Source: Providencia zhijiangensis (GTDB lineage: Bacteria; Pseudomonadota; Gammaproteobacteria; Enterobacterales; Enterobacteriaceae). Taken from it: a DNA stretch of 64,000 bases. This document shows positions 54,667-64,000 of this stretch, piece by piece. The stretch's first letter is position 1. Each line of letters opens with the position of its first letter. The stretch spans positions 1,302,001 through 1,366,000 of the forward strand of contig NZ_CP135990.1 of assembly GCF_030315915.2 (NCBI RefSeq). The letters are read 5' to 3'. A model generated the notes under the pieces. The model had not been told where the DNA came from. It saw nothing but the letters and a program-made list of their open reading frames with translations, and did not search any database. A program made the translations under genes and the position numbers.

Positions 54667-55179
54667 ATGTCTGCTTCTATTGTAAAGAAACGGCCGTTAA
54701 GTCGTTATATTAAAGATTTTAAACACAGCCAAACTCATTGTGCACACTGTAATAAAACTCTTGATCGTATCTCCCTCGTTTTCAACGATGGTATCTTGAA
54801 TAAAGAAGCTATCGCTGACATGACCGATTTGGTTGATGAAGCGGCTTGGGGCGAACTTCAAGGGCAATTTACAGCACTTTGTCGTTTTTGTAGTGAAATT
54901 TTCTGTAATAGCAATACAGACTATTTCGATATTATGTCTTTTAAACAGTATTTGTTCTTACAGACAGAAATGAGTCATAGCACCGTCCGTGAGTACGTTG
55001 TTCGTCTGCGCCGCTTAGATGAACTGCTGTCATCCTCTAACTTTTCAATGAAAGACTTTACCGCAAGTAAAGTTCAAGAACAGTTGAGTGATAGAATGAC
55101 TGATTCAGCATTTAGCAACTACAATATTGCACTACGTAAATATGAGCAGTATTTAAGCTGGCAGTCAGAAAAAAACTAA
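54667..55179 (+). CDS. fliZ: flagellar regulator FliZ, without fliA
   Basis: The 170-residue protein aligns with E. coli FliZ: KKRPLSRYIKDFKHSQTHCA, LCRFCSEIFCNSNTDYFDIM, FKQYLFLQTEMSHSTVREYV, VRLRRLDELLSSSNFSM and YNIALRKYEQYL. The fold is the SAM-like core-binding domain of tyrosine recombinases. FliZ tunes flagellar, curli and sigma-S promoters. The start MSASIVKKRPLS at 54667 matches the family; the upstream ATG at 54562 would add 35 unrelated residues. In E. coli and Xenorhabdus fliZ follows fliA; here no fliA or other flagellar gene is near. Confidence 0.9.
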   Translation: MSASIVKKRPLSRYIKDFKHSQTHCAHCNKTLDRISLVFNDGILNKEAIADMTDLVDEAAWGELQGQFTALCRFCSEIFCNSNTDYFDIMSFKQYLFLQTEMSHSTVREYVVRLRRLDELLSSSNFSMKDFTASKVQEQLSDRMTDSAFSNYNIALRKYEQYLSWQSEKN

Positions 55180-55244
55180 TAATATTTTAAGTTAATAAAA
55201 ATAGTTAGTTATACGATTATTTTTAATACTAAAATAGGCAAATA

Positions 55245-55269
55245 GGTGTCCAATAGGGCACCTTTTTTT
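55245..55269 (+). terminator. terminator after fliZ
   Basis: GGTG-CC / GGGCACC stem with an AATA loop, followed by seven T, about 65 bases after the stop. Confidence 0.75.
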
Positions 55270-55559
55270 ATTTTTGAGTAATAGTCAGTATAAATGATAT
55301 AAATTGAACAGATTTAGAGTTAAATTGCATCAGTTGTTATAGCTAATGCTTAATATATAATAATAAAAATTAATGGGAACTATTTAATTGAATTTATAGA
55401 TAAATAAGGATGACAAAAAACAAAAAAGGCAGTGAATATTTGGACTTAATGAAAAAGGAATAGAATATTATGAATGTAGTTCAAGAGTTTATAGTGAGGG
55501 GAGAGCCTGAGTTAATCAACCTATATTATACTGGGCTGAAAAACTCAGGCTTTTGCATA

Positions 55560-58500
55560 TTATCCGATAGTCATTAAGCTTGCATTACCACCCGCTGCGG
55601 CAGTATTCACACTTAAAGAACGTTCATGCACTAAGCGTTCAATGAGCAAGTTAGTTTCACCACGCTCAAAGCCTTGGACTGAAATAATCGGCCCTTTGCG
55701 TTTGGCAACAGCTTCACAAACGTGTTTTAGTTGATCGCAATCTCCGTGATAAATCACACCTTCAATTGGCTCCACGGTGTTTTGCCAATCTTTGGTGAAT
55801 GATATAGTTTTGCGGACTTTTTCTGGCAGTGATTTAAATAGCTTCTGATGCAGTTCACTATTTTCCCACAGTGTTTGGCAACCACTTGCGAGCACGGCAG
55901 ATAGCTGGATTAAACAATCTTGTTCATTATCACTAAGGCATAAAATAGTGCCGCGTGGGCGCAAGGTATAGGTGTTCTTTTCACCTGTTGGTCCCGGTAA
56001 TAAACGCGTAGTACCGGCTTGCGTTAAACGTGCAAATTGTTCAATCACGGCTTGTTCAACATCAATATTCTGTTTTTGTACCCATGCAGAGAAAGCTTCA
56101 AATGGAGCGAGTAACTCAGCGCGAGCACTTGCATCCATTGGTAAATGGCTATCTTGCTGCTCCAGTGTTTGGCAAACAGCATTCTCAGGACGCTCGCTTA
56201 ATAAACGGTAGAGATAAAGCGGCCCACCGGCTTTAGGTCCGGTACCTGAAAGTCCTTCACCACCAAATGGCTGTACTCCGACAACAGCACCGACCATATT
56301 GCGGTTAACATATAAGTTGCCCACTTTCGCTTTAGCAATTACTTGATTGATGGTTTCATCAATGCGGGTGTGAACACCTAATGTTAATCCGTAACCAGCC
56401 GCGTTAATTTGGTCAACTAATTGGTCTAATTCATCACGTTTGAAGCGAACAACATGCAGAACCGGTCCGAAAATTTCTTTTTTCAACTCACCAATACTAT
56501 CTAACTCAATCAGAGTTGGCTTAACGTAGGTTCCTTCGGCTTGTTCTTGCTGATCTTGGCTGTCTGCAAAGACGGCTTGGAAAACGTTTTTGCCTTTACT
56601 GCGCATTTGTTGAATGTGCTGGTCAATATTCTCTTTGGCTTCACTATCAATGACAGGACCAATATCGGTGGAGATGTGTTCAGGATTCCCCATCCGGCAC
56701 TCTTCCATTGCACCTTTCAACATGCGAATTGTTCGGTCAGCGACATCTTCTTGAACACAAAGAATACGCAATGCGGAGCAGCGTTGACCAGCACTGTCGA
56801 ATGCAGAGGCGACGACATCGGTGACAACTTGCTCAGTGAGTGCTGAAGAATCAACAATCATCGCATTTAATCCACCAGTTTCTGCAATCAGAGGCGTTGG
56901 GCGACCTTGAGCATCTAAGCGACCCGCAATATTACGCTGCAATAAGCCCGCTACTTCGGTTGAACCAGTGAACATCACGCCACGAACGCGCTGATCGCCA
57001 ACCAATTTTGCTCCGATAGTTTCACCTTTACCCGGTAAAAATTGCAGAACATCACGCGGAATGCCCGCTTGGTGCATAATGGATACCGCGATAGCACCAA
57101 TTAATGGTGTTTGTTCCGCAGGTTTAGCTAGCACAGTGTTACCTGCGGCTAATGCCGCTGCGATTTGTCCAGAGAAAATGGCTAATGGGAAGTTCCATGG
57201 GCTGATACAAACAACAGGGCCAAGAGGGCGGTGGGTGTTATTATCAAAATCTTCACGGACTTGGGTAGCGTAATAGTTTAAAAAATCAACCGCTTCACGC
57301 ACTTCAGCAATCGCATTGGCGTAAGTTTTTCCAGCTTCACGCACCAGCACATCCAATAATGTCTGCAACTGTTGCTCCATAATATCGGCAGCACGTAACA
57401 GGATAGCTGCACGTTCAGATGGTGGTGTTGCAAACCAAATCGCACCTGCATCAGTGGCGATATTCAGCGCATGTTCAGCTTCTTGTTCGCTGGCTTCACG
57501 CACTTTACCCACGATATCGCGATGGCAGGCTGGGTTGATAATTGCGACGGCTTCAGGTAGCGCTTGTTGTGCCACAAATTCGCCACCCAATAGTGGCTCT
57601 GCGATTTTCTCTTGCGCCGCGGCATTGAGTAATGCGCTCGAGAGTGATGCTAAGCGGTGTTCGTTAGATAAATCTAAGCCCATTGAGTTAACACGGCGAG
57701 TTCCATACAGCTCACGCGGTAATGGAATTTTAGGGTGTGGTAAGCCAATTTGCCCTTCAGTTTTAGATAGTTCACGAACGTCTTGAACCGGATCAGCAAC
57801 CAACTCATCTAATGGGATCGTGGCATCCGCAATTCGGTTAACAAACGAAGTGTTTGCCCCGTTCTCTAAGAGGCGGCGAACTAAGTAAGCTAATAATGTT
57901 TCGTGGGTACCGACTGGGGCATAAATGCGACATGGTCGGTTGAGTTTACCGTCTGCCACTTTACCAACGACTTGTTCATATAATGGTTCACCCATGCCAT
58001 GTAGGCATTGGAATTCATATTGACCAGGGTAGTAGTTTTTACCTGCAATTTGGTAGATAGCCGATAATGTATGTGCGTTATGCGTCGCAAATTGTGGGTA
58101 AATTAAGTTAGGTACGGACAGTAATTTACGCGCGCAAGCAATATAAGAAACGTCGGTATACACTTTGCGGGTATAAACTGGATAACCTTCTAGGCCGTCA
58201 ATTTGCGCACGTTTAATTTCGCTATCCCAATAAGCGCCTTTTACAAGACGGATCATCAGGCGGCGTTGGCTGCGTTCGGCTAAATTGATAATTGAGTCGA
58301 TAACAAATGGGCAGCGTTTTTGGTAAGCCTGAATGACAAAACCAATACCGTTCCAGCCTGCTAATTTCGGTTCAAAACACAATTTTTCGAGTAAATCTAA
58401 CGAAATTTCTAAGCGGTCAGCTTCTTCAGCATCAATGTTGATGCCAACATCGTATTGGTGAGCTTGCAAGACTAAAGAGAGTAAGCGCGGATACAGTTCT

Positions 58501-59543
58501 TCCATCACGCGCTCGTATTGCGCGCGACTATAGCGCGGATGCAGGGCGGATAATTTTATGGAAATACCCGGCCCTTCATAGATCCCGCGTCCATTCGAGG
58601 CTTTACCAATTGCGTGGATTGCTTGTTGGTAAGAGACCATATAATCTTGGGCATCTTTCTCGGTTAATGCGGCTTCACCCAGCATATCGTAGGAGTAGCG
58701 GAAACCTTTATCTTCTAATTTACGTGCGTTGGCAAGGGCTTGGGCGATGGTTTCGCCGGTGACAAATTGTTCACCCATCAAACGCATTGCCATATCCACG
58801 CCTTTGCGTACCAGCGGCTCACCACTTTTGCTGATAATGCGATTTAGCGAGGAGGATAGTTTTGCTTCATTGTGGGTAGAGACTAATTTACCCGTAAATA
58901 AAAGCCCCCATGTTGCCGCGTTCACAAACATTGAGCTGCTTTGACCAACATGGGATTGCCAGTTACCTGTACTGATTTTGTCTCGGATCAGTGCATCGCG
59001 AGTAGCTTTATCGGGGATACGTAATAGTGCTTCGGCAAGGCACATTAATGCCACGCCTTCTTGAGAAGACAGGGAAAATTCTTGTAATAACCCTTGGACT
59101 AAGCCAGAGCGACCAACCCCATTTTTTTGATTACGTAATTTTTCCGCAATGGAGTAAGCCAATTTATGAGCCGCATCAGCTTGCTCAGGAGGCAGCTCTG
59201 CTTGTTGTAAAAGCATTGGTACAGCTTGAGTTTCAGGAATGCGGTACGCCGATGTAATTGCAGAGCGTTTCACCGATTGGGGCAAAATATGCTCAGCGAA
59301 CTCAAGGAATGGCTGATAAAGGGTCTCAGGAGACGAAATTTCATCACCAGAATGCTGATCTTTTGTATCCAAAACCGTTGATAATTCAGGTATAATTTGG
59401 TTGTTATCGAGTTGCTCTAAATAATTATATATAGCTTGTTTAATAAGCCAATGGGATGTGCGATCAAGACGTTGAGCGGCGGCTTTAATGCGGTCACGAG
59501 TTTCTTCATCAAGTCTCACACCCATAGTTGTTGTGCTACTCAT
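55560..59543 (-). CDS. putA: bifunctional proline dehydrogenase / P5C dehydrogenase PutA
   Basis: A 1327-residue trifunctional protein. An N-terminal ribbon-helix-helix (about 1-47, MGVRLDEETRDRIKAAAQRL) represses the put genes. The proline dehydrogenase barrel (about 240-580; DAEEADRLEISLDLLEKLCF, RLVKGAYWDSEIKRAQ) oxidises proline with FAD. The P5C dehydrogenase domain (about 620-1130; CISPWNFPLAIFSGQIAAAL, ETGGLNAMIVDSSAL, catalytic Cys in AGQRCSALRIL) makes glutamate. The C-terminus ends SLMTIG. The start at 59543 follows AAGGAAGG; the frame open to 59579 is not used. Divergent from putP. Confidence 0.95.
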   Translation of the reverse strand: MSSTTTMGVRLDEETRDRIKAAAQRLDRTSHWLIKQAIYNYLEQLDNNQIIPELSTVLDTKDQHSGDEISSPETLYQPFLEFAEHILPQSVKRSAITSAYRIPETQAVPMLLQQAELPPEQADAAHKLAYSIAEKLRNQKNGVGRSGLVQGLLQEFSLSSQEGVALMCLAEALLRIPDKATRDALIRDKISTGNWQSHVGQSSSMFVNAATWGLLFTGKLVSTHNEAKLSSSLNRIISKSGEPLVRKGVDMAMRLMGEQFVTGETIAQALANARKLEDKGFRYSYDMLGEAALTEKDAQDYMVSYQQAIHAIGKASNGRGIYEGPGISIKLSALHPRYSRAQYERVMEELYPRLLSLVLQAHQYDVGINIDAEEADRLEISLDLLEKLCFEPKLAGWNGIGFVIQAYQKRCPFVIDSIINLAERSQRRLMIRLVKGAYWDSEIKRAQIDGLEGYPVYTRKVYTDVSYIACARKLLSVPNLIYPQFATHNAHTLSAIYQIAGKNYYPGQYEFQCLHGMGEPLYEQVVGKVADGKLNRPCRIYAPVGTHETLLAYLVRRLLENGANTSFVNRIADATIPLDELVADPVQDVRELSKTEGQIGLPHPKIPLPRELYGTRRVNSMGLDLSNEHRLASLSSALLNAAAQEKIAEPLLGGEFVAQQALPEAVAIINPACHRDIVGKVREASEQEAEHALNIATDAGAIWFATPPSERAAILLRAADIMEQQLQTLLDVLVREAGKTYANAIAEVREAVDFLNYYATQVREDFDNNTHRPLGPVVCISPWNFPLAIFSGQIAAALAAGNTVLAKPAEQTPLIGAIAVSIMHQAGIPRDVLQFLPGKGETIGAKLVGDQRVRGVMFTGSTEVAGLLQRNIAGRLDAQGRPTPLIAETGGLNAMIVDSSALTEQVVTDVVASAFDSAGQRCSALRILCVQEDVADRTIRMLKGAMEECRMGNPEHISTDIGPVIDSEAKENIDQHIQQMRSKGKNVFQAVFADSQDQQEQAEGTYVKPTLIELDSIGELKKEIFGPVLHVVRFKRDELDQLVDQINAAGYGLTLGVHTRIDETINQVIAKAKVGNLYVNRNMVGAVVGVQPFGGEGLSGTGPKAGGPLYLYRLLSERPENAVCQTLEQQDSHLPMDASARAELLAPFEAFSAWVQKQNIDVEQAVIEQFARLTQAGTTRLLPGPTGEKNTYTLRPRGTILCLSDNEQDCLIQLSAVLASGCQTLWENSELHQKLFKSLPEKVRKTISFTKDWQNTVEPIEGVIYHGDCDQLKHVCEAVAKRKGPIISVQGFERGETNLLIERLVHERSLSVNTAAAGGNASLMTIG

Positions 59544-59602
59544 CTTAATTCCTTCCTTTTCACAGGTGTTAAATACCAAAAGTTACACACCATTATGATG
59601 AT

Positions 59603-59620
59603 GTTGCAACTTTGTGCAAC
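59603..59620 (-). promoter_or_regulatory. PutA operator pair near putA
   Basis: GTTGCA (59603-59608) and its complement TGCAAC (59615-59620) face each other 60 bases before putA. GTTGCA is the motif bound by the PutA ribbon-helix-helix domain in E. coli. Confidence 0.7.
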
Positions 59621-59892
59621 ATTGTTAATGTGTCATGTGAAGAAAATGTGAAACAACTCTTATTTTTATGAGTAATTTATGAGGCTCATTGATTGAGTTT
59701 TTATAATTTACTTATAAATCAATGTGTTGATTTTTATTTAGGGATGATGGCAAGTTAAACGCTTAATTAAGAATTTGACTTAAAAGTTTAACATTTGTGA
59801 TGTGTCTTTTATTTATTGAACAAAAAATAGTTAATTTCTTGTTAAAAGCATCTGAGTCTGTCTAGCATGATGTGGCAAAGTTATTGAGTTAT

Positions 59893-59963
59893 TGCAACAC
59901 AAACAATCACAACATAGATAAGGTGTGCATCAAAAAATGCAAAATTGTGCAATTAAGTGCAAC
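59893..59963 (+). promoter_or_regulatory. PutA operators near putP
   Basis: TGCAAC at 59893-59898 and 59958-59963, with a TTGTGCAATT near-match at 59945-59952, lie 70-145 bases before putP. Together with the putA-side pair they form the usual multi-operator put control region. The rest of the 493-bp region between the genes is AT-rich without other features. Confidence 0.6.
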
Positions 59964-60036
59964 ACCTTGAGATTAAAAGTTATCAAAGAAAATTATAAAG
60001 ATAACGACAAAATAGACGCACTATGGAGACGACAGG

Positions 60037-61521
60037 ATGACTGTAAGCACTCCGATGATCATTATGTTCATCGTATATATCACGGGTATGTTATTGATCG
60101 GCTATTTAGCCTATCGCTCAACGAAAAACTTTGATGATTACATTTTAGGGGGACGAAGTTTAGGTAGTGTGGTAACCGCATTATCTGCAGGGGCTTCAGA
60201 TATGAGTGGCTGGTTATTGATGGGGTTACCAGGCGCTATTTTCCTCGCTGGGATTTCTGAAAGCTGGATTGCAATTGGTTTATGTTTAGGGGCTTATTTA
60301 AACTGGTTGTTTGTTGCAGGGCGTTTACGTGTACAAACTGAAAAAAATAATAATGCCTTAACGCTGCCAGACTATTTCACAAGTCGTTTTGAAGATAATA
60401 GTAAGATTTTACGTATTATTTCTGCGGTTGTTATTTTAGTTTTCTTTACTATCTATTGTGCATCTGGGGTTGTCGCAGGGGGCTTGCTGTTTGAAAGCAC
60501 CTTTAATATAAGTTACGACAAAGCTCTGTGGTTAGGAGCACTGGCGACCATTGCTTATACTTTCTTAGGTGGTTTCTTAGCGGTAAGCTGGACAGATACT
60601 GTTCAAGCATCGTTGATGATTTTTGCCCTGATCTTAACGCCAATTGTCGTGATTTTATCCCTCGGCGGGTTAGATACCTCGATTGAAGTGATTAAAGCGA
60701 AAAACCCTGAATATCTTGATATGTTTAAGGGCATGAACTTTGTTGCCATCCTGTCATTGCTAGGCTGGGGACTGGGTTATTTTGGTCAACCTCATATTCT
60801 GGCGCGTTTTATGGCGGCAGATTCACATCGTACGATCCGTTCAGCACGCCGTATCAGTATGACATGGATGGCTCTTTGCTTAGGTGGAACGATTGCCGTT
60901 GGTTTCTTTGGTATCGCTTATTTTGAAAACAACCCTGCATTAGCAGGCTCTGTGATGAAAAATAACGAGCGTATTTTCATGGAATTAGCCGGATTACTGT
61001 TTAACCCATGGATTGCAGGTATCTTATTGTCTGCGATTTTGGCGGCGGTAATGAGTACATTAAGTTGCCAATTATTAGTGTGTGCCAGCGCATTAACCGA
61101 AGACTTATATAAGCCATTCTTCCGTAAATCAGCTAGCCAGAAAGAGCTAGTGTGGGTAGGGCGAGGAATGGTGCTGTTAGTGGCGGCGATCGCAATCTAT
61201 ATTGCCCAAGACCCAAATAACAAAGTCTTAGGATTGGTGAGTAACGCGTGGGCAGGTTTTGGTGCCGCGTTTGGTCCAGTCGTTTTACTCTCTGTTATGT
61301 GGAAACGTATGACACGTACTGGGGCATTAGCAGGGATGATTGTCGGTGCGGTAACGGTATTAGTTTGGATGAAATTCAAATGGTTAGGTTTATATGAAAT
61401 CATTCCAGGCTTTATCTTTGCGACCATCGCTATCATAGTTATCAGCTTGATAACTAAGGCGCCAAGTGCAGCAGCACAAGCCCGCTTTGATGAAGCAGAA
61501 GCTGAATACAATACAAAATAA
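60037..61521 (+). CDS. putP: sodium/proline symporter
   Basis: A 494-residue SSS-family transporter with about 13 helices. Conserved segments are DDYILGGRSLGSVVTALSAG, ASDMSGWLLMGLPGAIFLAG (Na+ site region), LPDYFTSRFEDNSKILRIIS, GWGLGYFGQPHILARFMAAD and ILAAVMSTLSCQLLVCASAL. It imports proline with Na+ for PutA to degrade. The start at 60037 has ACAGG just upstream. It is divergent from putA with shared operators. Confidence 0.95.
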   Translation: MTVSTPMIIMFIVYITGMLLIGYLAYRSTKNFDDYILGGRSLGSVVTALSAGASDMSGWLLMGLPGAIFLAGISESWIAIGLCLGAYLNWLFVAGRLRVQTEKNNNALTLPDYFTSRFEDNSKILRIISAVVILVFFTIYCASGVVAGGLLFESTFNISYDKALWLGALATIAYTFLGGFLAVSWTDTVQASLMIFALILTPIVVILSLGGLDTSIEVIKAKNPEYLDMFKGMNFVAILSLLGWGLGYFGQPHILARFMAADSHRTIRSARRISMTWMALCLGGTIAVGFFGIAYFENNPALAGSVMKNNERIFMELAGLLFNPWIAGILLSAILAAVMSTLSCQLLVCASALTEDLYKPFFRKSASQKELVWVGRGMVLLVAAIAIYIAQDPNNKVLGLVSNAWAGFGAAFGPVVLLSVMWKRMTRTGALAGMIVGAVTVLVWMKFKWLGLYEIIPGFIFATIAIIVISLITKAPSAAAQARFDEAEAEYNTK

Positions 61522-61558
61522 TTGATAGATTTTATAGATAGGTCTAGTTATAGATAGT

Positions 61559-61600
61559 AAAAAGGCTGAAAGGGAAACCTTCCAGCCTTTTGTTTTGTTT
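61559..61600 (+). terminator. terminator of putP
   Basis: AAAGGCTG-AAAGG / CCTT-CAGCCTTT stem followed by TGTTTTGTTT, between convergent putP and cycA. Confidence 0.75.
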
Positions 61601-61624
61601 GTTAATTGCGTATCCGTCAAATAA

Positions 61625-63025
61625 TTAACGCGGTTTGCGGCGTTTGACGACTTGGTAGCCAATAAACAGAATAACAAACCACAGTGGCGTCGCAATTAAA
61701 GCTTGTCGGGTGTCATGTTGGAACGCGAGTAATACAACCATAAAAGCAAAGAAGGCAAGACTGACCCATGACATAAAAATACCCCAAGGCATCTTATAGC
61801 GAGATGCGGCATGTTTTTCTGGGCGATTCTTACGGAAATTCAGGTAGCTTAATAAAATCATACTCCAGATAAACATGAACAAAATCGCAGACACGGTTGT
61901 GACTAAGGTGAATGCATGCATGATATCGGGAATAAAGTAGATCAAAACAATACCGAAACTTAGGCAGATACAGGTGAAAATTAAGCCTGTTGCAGGTACC
62001 GCTTTTTTCGATAACTGACTAAATTGTTTCGGCGCATCTCCCTCTTTAGATAACCCAAACAGCATACGGCTGGTGGAGAAAACACCACTGTTTGCCGATG
62101 AAGCCGCAGAGGTAAGTACCACAAAGTTCACGATACTGGCAGCTGCAGGCAGGCTGATTAGCACGAACATTTCCACAAAAGGACTTTTGTCCGCCAAAAT
62201 GGTGCGCCAAGGGGTAACGGCCATAATCACAATCAGGGATAATACATAGAAAGCAATGATCCTAATCGGGATTGCATTAATGGCTTTTGGTAGGGATTTT
62301 TCAGGATCACGAGTTTCTGCTGCTGCGGTTCCCACTAATTCAATTCCCACAAAGGCGAAAATCGCAATTTGGAATCCAGCAAAGAACCCACTGAGTCCCA
62401 TTGGGAACATACCACCATCGTTCCAAATATTACTTAAAGAGGCCGTGTGTCCGGTCGGTGATTGGAAATTCATCGCAATCAACGTACCGCCGACGGCAAT
62501 TAGCGTGACAATAGCGACAATTTTGATCATCGCGAACCAGAACTCCAGTTCACCAAACAGTCGAACAGAAACTAAGTTAAGCGTCAGTAGCGTGGCAACA
62601 CAGATAAATGAAGTCACCCATTCCGGGAAATTAGGTACCCAGAAACTGACATACGAGGTGATCGCGATAATATCGGCTATTCCCGTGATCACCCAGCAAA
62701 ACCAGTAAGTCCATCCCACAAAGAACCCTGCCCATGGACCGATTAAATCCGCAGAAAAATCACTGAACGATTTATAGTCTAGGTTGGAAAGCAGTAATTC
62801 CCCCATGGCTCGCATGACAAAAAACAGCACAAAGCCGATGATCATGTAGACAAAGATAATAGAGGGACCTGCAAGGGAGATGGTCTTTCCTGATCCCATA
62901 AATAGCCCTGTACCAATGGCTCCACCAATGGCAATTAACTGAATATGACGGTTACTGAGGCTACGTTTTAGTTGATTTCGGTCAGAAGATGGCCGAGAGG
63001 TGGTTGTCGTTGCATTTTCTTCCAT
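61625..63025 (-). CDS. cycA: D-serine/D-alanine/glycine permease
   Basis: The 466-residue APC-family transporter has twelve helices and matches CycA: LSNRHIQLIAIGGAIGTGLF, MGSGKTISLAGPSIIFVYMI, FSDFSADLIGPWAGFFVGWT and FQIAIFAFVGIELVGTAAAE with TRDPEKSLPKAINAIPIRI. It imports D-alanine, D-serine and glycine with protons, and also the analogue cycloserine. The start MEENATTTTSR is standard, although its ribosome site is weak. Confidence 0.92.
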   Translation of the reverse strand: MEENATTTTSRPSSDRNQLKRSLSNRHIQLIAIGGAIGTGLFMGSGKTISLAGPSIIFVYMIIGFVLFFVMRAMGELLLSNLDYKSFSDFSADLIGPWAGFFVGWTYWFCWVITGIADIIAITSYVSFWVPNFPEWVTSFICVATLLTLNLVSVRLFGELEFWFAMIKIVAIVTLIAVGGTLIAMNFQSPTGHTASLSNIWNDGGMFPMGLSGFFAGFQIAIFAFVGIELVGTAAAETRDPEKSLPKAINAIPIRIIAFYVLSLIVIMAVTPWRTILADKSPFVEMFVLISLPAAASIVNFVVLTSAASSANSGVFSTSRMLFGLSKEGDAPKQFSQLSKKAVPATGLIFTCICLSFGIVLIYFIPDIMHAFTLVTTVSAILFMFIWSMILLSYLNFRKNRPEKHAASRYKMPWGIFMSWVSLAFFAFMVVLLAFQHDTRQALIATPLWFVILFIGYQVVKRRKPR

Positions 63026-63375
63026 ATTGTTATTTATCCGATAGTCATTGTGATATTAGCCCACACTATTTTTTTTAGTTTGTGGCTGTGTTTGCTTGAA
63101 ATATTGTGACATAAATCTCAATTAGAGTAAGAGAAAATTTACAAATGGCTGAGAGACCGCTGGTTTAACCAACGGATCTACCTAGGTCATTAACACTATT
63201 AACGAAAAATTAACCTAAAATTAAAAATAGCAGAATAAGTTGAAATGAACCAAATGCTTCATTCTAAATAATGACAGTTGTGGTGTGGGAAATGCATAAA
63301 GGTGATGTAGCTCATTTTTTAACTGAAAATATCTCGGTTTTTCTTATTTTTAACAGTTATCTTTATTGGCTATTT
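63026..63375 (-). other. intergenic region upstream of cycA
   Basis: No gene is seen in 350 bp. It contains the cycA promoter and leader. A small dyad TGGTT-T-AACCA (about 63162-63172) is the only notable element. Confidence 0.4.
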
Positions 63376-63807
63376 CTAAATGATAGGGCTAACTGTCACT
63401 TTCACATCATATCCCACGACAAATAAGGCTTGTTCTAAGGCTTCAATTTTTGAAGCGTATTGAAGGTCTAGTAGCCGTTCTATTTGTTGGGCACTGATAT
63501 TGAGTGTTCGAGCAAGTTTGCTGCGCGAGGTTTGAGTTTCAAGAATGGCATTGTGCAGTGCGATTTTTAAGCAGCTCAATACAGGCAAATGAATAACAAA
63601 CGCATCAGCGACTGAATTTTGGGGAAGAGGAATAGGGTTTCTTGATGTGATCAGCTCAGAAAGCGTGGCTAGCAATGTTTCTTGAGCTTCTAATTCGACA
63701 TCTTCTGCGCAATAAGTCACACCTTGAATATCGGGGAAGTCACAAAAATTAATTTCGTATACACCTTCATCTTCGATAAATTCAACCGTTGCTAAATAAT
63801 TAAACAT
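63376..63807 (-). CDS. HicB-like protein with helix-turn-helix, no HicA partner
   Basis: I use the start MFNYLATVEFIEDEGVYEIN at 63807, which has GAGG seven bases upstream. The first 60 residues have the HicB fold (FCDFPDIQGVTYCAEDVELE, AQETLLATLSELI). The C-terminus (about 85-125, CLKIALHNAILETQTSRSKL, ARTLNISAQQIERLLDL) is an Xre/HTH DNA-binding domain. HicB antitoxins neutralise HicA mRNA interferases, but no HicA-size ORF lies upstream or downstream in the window. It may be a solitary regulator, as seen in several enterobacteria. Confidence 0.72.
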   Translation of the reverse strand: MFNYLATVEFIEDEGVYEINFCDFPDIQGVTYCAEDVELEAQETLLATLSELITSRNPIPLPQNSVADAFVIHLPVLSCLKIALHNAILETQTSRSKLARTLNISAQQIERLLDLQYASKIEALEQALFVVGYDVKVTVSPII

Positions 63808-64000
63808 AGTAAACCTCAAAAATTAGTTTCTTCATAAGATAAATAGTACAAAACGTCACAGAATAAACAATGAGTAGCATGTTAATAAAATGAAAAACGG
63901 ATAGTGATAGTTTGTAGATTGAACATTTTTTACCACCTACAAGTCTGATTGGTTAAAGAATAGATGCGTTTCATAATGAAACAGTCATGTAAACCCATTA

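Noticed and set aside
55470..55577. 35-codon plus-strand ORF (MNVVQEFIVRGEPELINLYY...) overlapping the putA 3' end
   Set aside because: The ribosome site is too far upstream, and the frame overlaps putA coding and an inverted repeat (AGCCTGAGTT/AACTCAGGCT). Chance is more likely.

Overview
The window is chromosomal DNA of a low-GC enterobacterium of the Morganellaceae, most likely a Providencia. The case rests on a membrane L-amino acid deaminase (11437-12852), the biochemical hallmark of the Proteus-Providencia-Morganella group, and on the E. coli-like gene order mdtG-lpxL / trhO / bssS / pyrC. Species cannot be fixed from sequence reading alone.

Positions 1-9480 are an accessory region built from prophage or plasmid remnants. 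It opens with a run of small genes joined by four ATGA overlaps and ending in an ORF6N antirepressor gene. That gene is cut by a 1249-bp IS911-like IS3-family element (1091-2339), whose other side lies inside a phage virion gene. The flanks carry no target duplication, so an IS-adjacent deletion probably removed the middle of a prophage. An orphan terminase small subunit, two ribbon-helix-helix-type genes, a possible LRAT/NlpC-like protein, an array of 10-bp phased repeats, an OB-fold protein, two unrecognised membrane proteins and a possible MITE follow. A possible integrase/att scar lies at 9385-9477.

Positions 9.8-17.6 kb hold two GNAT acetyltransferases, the L-amino acid deaminase, small envelope or unknown genes, a beta-carbonic anhydrase gene broken by one missing base, a di-Mop molybdate-binding protein, a TetR/dihydrofolate-reductase-like pair with a perfect operator, a DUF2798 gene and ynfA. 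Positions 17.6-22.6 kb are formate dehydrogenase N, fdnGHI: fdnG contains an in-frame UGA selenocysteine codon with a SECIS hairpin, and a consensus FNR box lies upstream. Positions 22.7-32.2 kb carry GNATs, agp, uspF, a Sel1 protein, a cyuP/yhaO-type permease, a thioesterase, a PhzF protein and a POT peptide transporter.

Positions 32.2-46.8 kb are the mdtG-lpxL ... trhO ... bssS ... pyrC backbone, with the tetrathionate respiration locus (ttrSR diverging from ttrBCA) lying between lpxL and trhO. Three tandem tRNA-Asn genes follow, then ylaC, a cspC/E gene and an mgtC-mgtB magnesium locus. The mgt locus has two unannotated short leader ORFs, each with a hairpin: MQVYIYSLFPPGNSH before mgtC and MDEHPPSWRYKQELSG between mgtC and mgtB. 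After a DUF5339 lipoprotein comes a fliZ gene without fliA, preceded by about 1 kb of structured noncoding DNA. The window closes with divergent putA/putP and PutA-type operators, cycA and a solitary HicB-like gene.

Together the core genes describe anaerobic respiration (formate oxidation, tetrathionate reduction) and amino-acid use (deaminase, proline, D-Ala/Gly/Ser, serine/cysteine, peptides), with magnesium-stress adaptation. All calls are from reading the sequence; no database search was run.
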